This document shows positions 53,664-62,600 of a stretch of 64,000 bases of DNA, piece by piece; the stretch's first letter is position 1; the number at the start of each line of letters is the position of its first letter. Both the position numbers and the translations under genes were made by a program. The notes under the pieces are model-generated. The model saw only the letters and a list, made by a program, of their open reading frames with translations. It was not told the origin of the DNA and did not search any database. Location: assembly GCF_001613265.1 (NCBI RefSeq), contig NZ_BDCA01000029.1:30083-94082 (forward strand), given 5' to 3'. Origin of the DNA: Nocardia vermiculata NBRC 100427. Its GTDB lineage: Bacteria > Actinomycetota > Actinomycetes > Mycobacteriales > Mycobacteriaceae.

Positions 53664-56600
53664 ATGATCGAGTTTCCCGGCTGGCTCGAATGGCTGGGCG
53701 CCGTGGTCGGTATGGAGTGGCCCGACGGCAACGAAGACGACATGTGGGCTCTGGCCGGGGATTGGCATGCCGCGGCCGACGAGCTACGCGTCGTGTTGAC
53801 CCTGATGGACGAGGCGAAGACCGCTACCTTGGCGGCGTATCCGGCCGGCGAGGGGCGCCGGCAGATGAGCGACACGTTCGACAGCATGCGCACCGGCAAG
53901 GATTCGCTGGAGGCGCTGGCCGGATACTTCGATCAGGTCGGTGACTCCGTCGACGGTGGTGGCACCCAGATCCAATACACCAAGCTGATGTTCTATTCGA
54001 CGCTGGTGATCACCGCCGCCGATATCGCCGCGGTATGGATTTTCCCGCCCACGGCACCGGCCGCAGAGGCAGGGATCATCGTCGCCACCCGGGTCGCGGT
54101 GCGAGTGATGCTGCGACGCATGCTCACCGCGATGGCGGGGTGGGCCGGCAGGCTGGCCGAGAATGCGCTGGTGCGGTTTGTTTTCCGGCATGTGCTGCTG
54201 AATGCGGGATTGGGGGCGCTGCAGGAGTTCGCGATCCAGGAATTTCAGGTCTGGCAGGGGCATCGCGACGGTCTCGACTGGAATCAGCTGGGCCTCACCA
54301 CATTCGCGGCCGGTGTCGGTGGCGCCGCGGGCGGCGGATTCGGTGAGGCACTGGGGCGCAAGTTCGGCAACGCCTTTCGGGACGAGGCCGGGGACATCAC
54401 CTCGAAGTGGGGGGCCAACCTGACCCGCGCCGGCATCGGTGCCGGATCGGGACTGGTCAACTCGGCGGCGGCTTTCGGCGGCATGGTGGGTTGGCAGTTC
54501 ACCTCCGACCTTGCGCACGGTGGCCTGGGTACCGCCGTGGACAACCTGAAGAACACGCACGTCGACTGGCGCATGTTCAGTGCGGGCGGGATCACCGGTG
54601 GTGTCTCGGCGGTCAATCACAACTTCGCACACAGCCATTTCGAGAACTCGCCGTTCTGGAAGCTGAATGCGCCGCGAGTGGATCTGGGCAATATCGGAGA
54701 GCTGCACAACTTCCGGCACGACGGCACGGTCCCGAATGCGCATGTCGATCCGCAGGGTGCCGATCCGGCCGCGGTGCACGGCGTACCTGTGGTGCATACC
54801 GGTGCCGGTTCGCCGGATGCGGTGCGGGGTGGGGCTGGGCCGAACGACCATGGTGTGGGCGGAGGCCCGGCCACTACCGCCGGTGTACACGAGCGTCCGT
54901 CCGGGGCCGGGTTGCCTCCGGAAAGCGTGGCGACGTCGCATGATTCGATCGGAGACCGCTCGGATTCGCCGAGTTCCGCCCCCTCGGCCGAGGTGCAGGG
55001 CAGCCCCGCCGAGGTGCGGTCGTCCGGGGCGAATGCCGACGGTGGCCCTGTGGCATCGGACAGTCCGTCGAGGACGATGCCGCAGCAGGAAGCATCCGGT
55101 GCTGGTCCGGGACCGCACCTCACCTCCGAGACGGCCGTCGGCTCGCCCCCGCATTCGGAAGCAGACGCCGTGCCCGAAGCCCACGACCGGGGCACGGGCA
55201 CAACGGAGTACGGGCCGGCGGAGAGTGGGGAAGCTCCTGCGGCTCAGGGCGCCGAGGTCCGCGAACCGAGTGCGCACACCGGAACTTCGGACTCGACACC
55301 GCCGCCGTCCGACATGTCCGTCGGACACGAAATTGGACCGGCATCCGACGCGACCTCGTCGCCTGCTCCGGCAGCGGCATCGACTGCGGTGCACGGGCCC
55401 GGTGCGTCGCCAGGGACCGCTGCATCGACCGGCCCCGGTACGTCCTCGGGGACATCGACGACTGCCACCGGGACCGGTAGTGGTTCCCCGGCCGATGCGC
55501 GGGGCCCGGCCGCCGGTTCCGAGGTCTCTCGCACCGGCGACGCCCGGCCCTCCGATGCTGCCCGCGGGGCCGGCACTCGCACCGGTTCCGAGCCCGGCCG
55601 CGGTGCTGTTTCCGAGGCCCGGCCGCAACCCCGAGCGGGCGCGGCCGATCCATCGGGGCCACGCCCCGCCGCAGAGCCGCGCGTGCAGGCCCGGGTTGCC
55701 GGCGGCGAATCACCGCAGCGCCCCACCGTCGGTACTCGCGATCGGCTGACCGCTGAGACAGAGCCCGCCCCGGCACGCGACTACACCGGCGCCGGGGCGG
55801 GTACGGATCAGGTTCGTGCGGCGGAGCCACCGCGGACCGCCGGGGAACCGCACGAAGGTGCCCGTGCACCGCAGGCACCCGACCAGGCCGGCGGCACGCC
55901 GGACCGTCCCGCGGCGGGCCGGGTATCCGAACTCGAGCCGGCGCGCAATGCGCGGGAGGCAGAACATCCGGACCGTTCCGACGCCGTTCGGCCCGGCCAC
56001 GAACCGAGGTCGGTGGACCGCTCGGCTCCGCGCGACCCGGAGGCAGTGGCGCGGCGGGACGTGGAGCAACGTGCCGACCCCGCCGTCGATTCGCCACACC
56101 CGTCCGAGCAGGACGTGCACGCTCCGCGTGATCCCGATTCCGGCGCACCCCGTGACTCCGAGCACGCTGGGGTACGGGACGGGGAGCACCCTGGGCGTCG
56201 AGACCTCGAGCGGGACATGCGGCGCGCCACCGAGGGCCGGTCCCCTGATCTCCCGCACCCGCGCGACGTGGATTCGGGCACCGCACGCGATGCGAACGAG
56301 CCGGTGACCCGACGTGTGGAGACCGGCAGCGACAACATCGTCCCCGAGCACGACGTCGTCCCGCATGAGAGTTCCGCCGGAGAGCACGCGAGCCGTGTGG
56401 GTCGCTCGCACGATGACCCTGCGGCCCGTTCGCACGACGACTCTGCGGCCCGTTCGCACGACGACTCTGCGGCCCGTTCGCACGACGACTCTGCGGCCCG
56501 TTCGCACGACGACTCTGCGGCCGGTCCACACGACGACGCTGCGGGTCGCTCGCACGATGAAGCTGTCGCCGGTCCACACGACGACTCTGCGGCTCGTCCG

Positions 56601-59600
56601 CACGACGACGCGGCCTCCGCTCCTTTGGAACCGCGGACCGATTCAACAGGGCACCACCCTGATTCCGGTTCCGGAAGCGAAGCCCCTCGTCGTCGCCCGG
56701 CAGCCGACGACGGCAACGACGGTGCGATGGTCAAACCGCACGCTCCCGACAGCGGCGAGTCCACCCCATCGCACCGGCGCAACAACGGCGCCGGGAATCG
56801 GCTCGCCGATCAGGCTGTGCCCGGGATGCCCGCGCACCCCGCTGACGTCGAACACGGTCGGGCCCGTCCGGTCCGCACCGAACAGCCCGAACCGGAGCGC
56901 CCCCGCCCCGCCGAACCGGCGGGACCGGCCGTTCGCGACGAATCCACCCGTGGACGCTGTGCCGAGCTCGCACTGCGGTTGATCCGGGAACTCACCGGCA
57001 GCAGGACGATCCGGCTACCCGAGCGCGCGATCGGACCGGAAGGGATGACCGCCGCGGAGGTACAGGCGGATGCCGGTGGCCGGATGGTGCGCGTCGCCGA
57101 TCACGACGTTATCGCCCGGCGGTTGTCGCGGATGCGTGCCGGCGCGGCGGCGCTGGTGGTCGACGGCTATCACGCGGGCCCGGGCAGGCGGGTCGTCGGC
57201 GCACATGCCTATGTCATGACCCACGAGGGCGGCGGCCGGATCGTGGTGCGGGACCAGAGCACGGGCCTGGTGACCGAGCATCCGGCGGATACCCCGCCCG
57301 ACCTGCACGACACTCAGATGATCCTGTTCGACCGCAAGGGCCGTCCGGTACACCCGCTCACACCCGAGCAGCGCGAAGCCCTGACGCGGCAGCAGGATCC
57401 GGTCGCGGTGCGGATCCGGCAGGCGTTCGACGACCACACCGGCCGGGTGCGCGAACTCCTGCTCCGCACCCCGACCGGCAGAAGAATTCTCGAAGGCCTC
57501 ACCGACAGCCGTTATCGCGACTACATCGATCGTGGTGCGTCGGCCGACGGGAGATACGGGTCGTTTCGACGGGGCGACATCACCGCGGTCGTCTACGCCG
57601 ACGGGCGTGGGCAGATCGCTCAGGCGCTGACGCTTGCCCACGAAAGTGTGCACGCCGAACGCTATCTCGACGGTGCGTCGCCCGCGGACCGGCCGCTGGA
57701 GTTGTCTCGAGACGACTATGTGCGCGAGATGGTGCACGAGGAGGCGGTGGCCTCCGGCCGCCGGTTCCGGCTGGCGGCAGAGCTGCGCGAGCTCGGCTAC
57801 GACATCGTCGAGCGGGACCCCGAGGCCGCCTACCGCAGGGCATACGAGACCGCGCTCCGCGGAACCGACGGCCCGGAAGCCCATGAGATCGCCCATGAGG
57901 TGGCGGTCGATCACCTGCGCAACTACCTCGAACACGTGTCCTCGAACGACAGCGGCCGCACCTACGCCGATCACTACCGCGATATCTGGAATCGTGCGCA
58001 CGAGCTTGCTCGCACACCGTCCGACCACAGTATTCGCTATGTGCCCGATGATCCGGCGGTGCGCGAGCGAATCCGGTCCACGGCGCTGGACCGGCACATC
58101 GCCGAGGCGCGCCTGCGGGAGTACACGCGTGAGCTGGAGCAGCTCGCCGACCGCGTGGCCGACCGGATGCCCTATGACCCGACCATGCGGCGCGACATGG
58201 TCCAGTATCTGCTCGCCGAGCAACTGCGTGGTGTCGGGCACGAACTCGAGCACGGGCGGCCGGTGCCGGAGCGCGCCGCCGAACTGCGCCGGCTGGGCCA
58301 CGACCTGCGCCGGATGTCCGATGTCGTCGACCAGCAGCACAATGCGCGCGCCGAGGCCGACCGGCTGCGCTCGGACGGCACCGCGGAGGCGGGGCGACAG
58401 CTGCTCGCCGACATGATCGTCGATGCCCCGGGCGCCGAGCTGGTCGGTGATCACATCGCGTTGATTCCCGGTGAGCCGGAACAACTTCTGGTCGCCGCCG
58501 GTCCGGGCGACCAGCACCGCATCCTCGCCGAGGCGCCGCCGGAGATTGCCGAGTCGATGGCTCGCGGCGCCCGCACCGAGTACCTGAGCATCCGGACCCG
58601 CGACAACGGTGAGATCCGCTACGAGCGGGTCGACCGGCCGGACGCCGCGCACGAGGAGCCCGCCCAGCGCGTAGACCCGCGGAATCTGGCCGCACAGGAG
58701 TCCGCGGCGATCATCGCCGGACTACAACGGCACCTGCAACGAACCCCGGTCGGCTCCTGGGCCGTCGACACGCTGCGGGCCCGGGGAGTCACCGTCGAAC
58801 ACGAGGCCGGTGGCGGTCATCGCTACGAGCCCGGGCGGCAGCGGCTGGTGCTGGATATCGGCGGTACCGATGGCGAGCAGCTGGCCGCGCTGGTCCACGG
58901 AGCCATTCACGCCGAACGAGCACACGAACGCGCTACCGCCGATGGAATCTCCGACCGTGACCGGATGACGCGCGACGAGTACGTCGATCAGATGGTCGAC
59001 GAGGAAACCGCCGCGCACGCCATGGAATTCAACGCGCTGGCACAACTGCGCGACGCGGGACACGACATCCCGGTGAGCGCGCTGGAGCGCATCTACCGCG
59101 ACGCGTTCACCGATGCACGCGCCCAGGCGAGCCGGCACCAGGGGGACCCGCCGGCGCGGGCGGCGGAACTGGACCGGATCGCCAACCAGGCCGGCATCGA
59201 CGCGATCCGCCCGGCCGTGGCCGATCATGCGCCCGACGGCGGCCCGAGCTACCGGCACGGCTACGGCGAAGCATGGGATTCCGCGCATCCGCCCCGGGAC
59301 GACACGACCGGCACCAAGCCGGCCCGTCCACCGGCCGTACCGCCCGAGCCGGACGGGTCGACCTTCGTCCGCACCTACGGTGGTGACACCGCCTACGGCA
59401 TCAAGGGGTGGGTCGACGGGAACGGTGTGCTGCACTACGAGATTCGCGTAGGCCCCGACACCCCCACGGGCCGCGAGATGTTCCGCGACCTGATGCACGA
59501 ACTCGGCGATCGGGTGCAGGGAATCCACGACGAGTGGTACGACGGCGGCGCGCTGACCGACAATCTGGACAGCTTCAACGCGGGAGTGCAGGACGGGTTC

Positions 59601-62600
59601 ACGCCGCAGGAGTCGGCGCGCCGGACCTTCACCGGAAAACTGGCCCGCGAGCTGGGCTGCACCGAAGTCACCTTCGGAGACCCGGATCTGCCCGGAGACC
59701 GCGGCCTCGAGGGCCCACTGGGCGAAAATACCGGAGTCACGGTGGTTTTCCGGCATCCCGATGCGGGGTCCGGCGGCGATGAGTTCACCGGCGGTGCGAT
59801 CCGGCCGCGCGACGTCTACTTCCAGGAGTCGTGGGCCCGCGCATCCTATGAACGGTTCCGGGCGGACGACAGTGATATCGCGGAGATCGCCGGGCATCTG
59901 GCAGGCGTGCCACGGGCCGGCGGCCGGGTCGGATTCACGCCCGACGAGATAGCGCGGCTCAAGCAGCATCTGATGCGTGACGAACATCTGTTGCGCGATT
60001 ACGAGAACGGCGGTCACGTCCGGCGGCGCTTCGACGAGTCCGCCGATATCGCCGAGGCCTGGATCCGATTGCGGTCCGGACGCCCCCTCGCCGAGGACAT
60101 CGTGCTGCTCGAACACGAATTGCGTGAGGCTCATTACCTGGGCGAACACCCCGACGCGACCTACGCCGAGGCGCACGACCACGCCAACGAGCGCTTCAAT
60201 TGGCAGGACAATATTCCGGAGCGGACCGGCGAACGCTACGACACCCTGTGGAGGACCGACGATGGCAATACTGGTGTTCTACGACCTGATCAGGGAGGAC
60301 CGGACCGAGGTGGAGTACCGGTTCGGGACGACGGAGGAACACCTCGATCGCCTGCTGACCATCGACAAGCGGACCAGGCAGTTCCGCGATCAGGACGACC
60401 GGACCCAGGGGATCACGGGAGCGGTCGCGGCGAAGATCTTCGGGCGGTACCGGACCGAGGGAACCTGGCCGGCGCGGGGCATGATCCAGGCGTAGCGCAC
60501 CGGCCGGAGCAGTCCGGCGGCCGGAACTCCGCCGAACCGCCGCGTCGTGGTGCGGTGCTCGTGGACCTCGGTGGGCAGCGCTTGCGGTTGCACCTGGTCG
60601 CCGACGAGAACGGGCACTGGCGGGTCGACTCGGTCGAGCCGATGCCCGCGGCGCAGCCCGGCCCGGGGACCGATGTCGAACGGGCGCCGCGCGGCCGGTT
60701 GCGGTCGCTGTGGGAGCGGTTCACCGGTGGATACACCGGGCACAGCCCGAAATACCCGTCGGGTAGTGGTCAGGACGGCAAGTATCAGACCGAGATGACC
60801 GAGGATTTCGGGCATCTGTTCGATATCCAGGCGCTGGAGACACTCGGCGCACAGGGCATCAGCGTCAACTACATGCGGTTGATGAAGGAAGCGGCCACCC
60901 TGTGGCTGGCACGTGAGCACGCACCACTGCTGAACCATCTCACCGCGCGTATGGAATTGCAGGCCGGTGAGCACATTCCGATGCGCAACCGCGACGGGCG
61001 GGAGTACGCCTACTGGACCCAGGACGCGGATCCTGCCGATGTCGCGGCCATGCACACCTATCTGCGAGAGGTCGGGCTCGGCCACCTCGTCGACGAGTCA
61101 CAGCCACAGGACTCGACCGGATACCAGCCACGCGTGGAAAGCAATGCACCGCAGGACAACCCGGCCGACAAACTGCGCGCCGCCGCCGACCGCCTGGGTC
61201 TGGAGCTGAACGACATCAGCCCGGAAACGTTGCGCCGCGCCCTCGACACCGCCGAGTATCAGAATCTCCGCCGGGCCGCGGTGATAGAAGCCCTGCGCGA
61301 GGCGGCCCACCGGTTCAATGCCGAACATGCCGATATTCCGTATCAACCGCAGTCGATCACCGATCACAATCCGCTCGGCCGGTTCCTGAAGGAGGTGATC
61401 GTCTCCCGAGGTGGCGATCCGGGCCTGCTGAACTGGCGTGGGGTGAACAACGGTGCCGAATCCGGTCGCGACTTCGATGTGCTCGACGTCGACCATCCGG
61501 ATCAGCGCATCGAATACGACCCCGACCAGGAATCCGGACGCGATCAAGGATTGCGGGGATACTTCGAGAATGCGCTGCGCCGCGACCAGATTCGTGACGA
61601 GCGGGCCACCTGGGCAGACCTGCTCGCCGCCGATCTGTCCCGGCTCGAACCCGAACAACTCGACCGGACCCTGAACGAGCTTCGGGACGGGGTGCGCGAG
61701 CGTGCCGGGCAGATCCGTGAGTTCGCCGACCAGGTGGCCGAGTTCCGGAAACACTTCCCGGCCGGCGATATCCGCGAACTTCCGCCGGAGCGGCCGGGTG
61801 AACCCGCGCGGCTGGTGATCCTGGATGCGCGTGGCGATCACGAACAGGTGCTCGCCGGGGCACTGGACCGCTACCCGGGGCTTGCCGCGCGCCTGAACGA
61901 GGGTGCCCTGCGGGCGGAGAAGTGGACCGTCGTCGTCGATACGAACAACGTGGTGCACGTGCGCCACCTCGGTGATATCGAAGCGCACGGTCTGGCGCTC
62001 GAGGTCGACGGACGACAGTTGACCGGTCTGCTGATCCATGCTCCGGACGGCACCTGGCATATGACTCACGCGCCCGCGGAGCCGGTCCCGGTGGCGCCGC
62101 ACGCCCGCACACCCGAGCAGATCCGCGCCGTACATGACGAACTCGCCCGGGAACTCGGGCTGGACCCGGAACTGATCACGCCCGAACTCCTCGAACACGA
62201 ACTGCGGGCCAACGAGCTGCGCGCCCTGCAGATCGAGGCGCTGGCCGATCATGCCCGCAGTACCGATGCGATCGAGTCCTTCCACGACCTGACCAACGCT
62301 CGTGACCGGCTCGCACAGACGGTGGGTGTCGACGAGGCGCGGCGGGTGACAGCCGAGCACATCGGTGAGCGGATCGCCGACCGCGGCACGCGCAATGCGC
62401 TGCGCAAACAGCAGGTCGAGATGCTGGTCAAGTACTACGACAAGCTGTCGAGCTATCTGAAGAATCAGGGCGGGGATCGGGCCCCGCTGGTGGCGGCACG
62501 CGATGACCTGGTGCGAGCGCTGGGCGGTGACCCGGCGGAGGTACATCCGAAGAAGTACACCGAGGAACTCCGCTACCTTCCGGACGAGCACGGTATCGAT

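Noticed and set aside
56403..56618. Regular 24-nt repeats considered as a CRISPR array
   Set aside because: Units are directly adjacent without spacers and translate in frame as an 8-residue repeat.
57015..58652. 545-codon open frame on the minus strand under the giant toxin
   Set aside because: It is opposite well-supported coding sequence with catalytic motifs; long shadow frames are common in this high-GC DNA.
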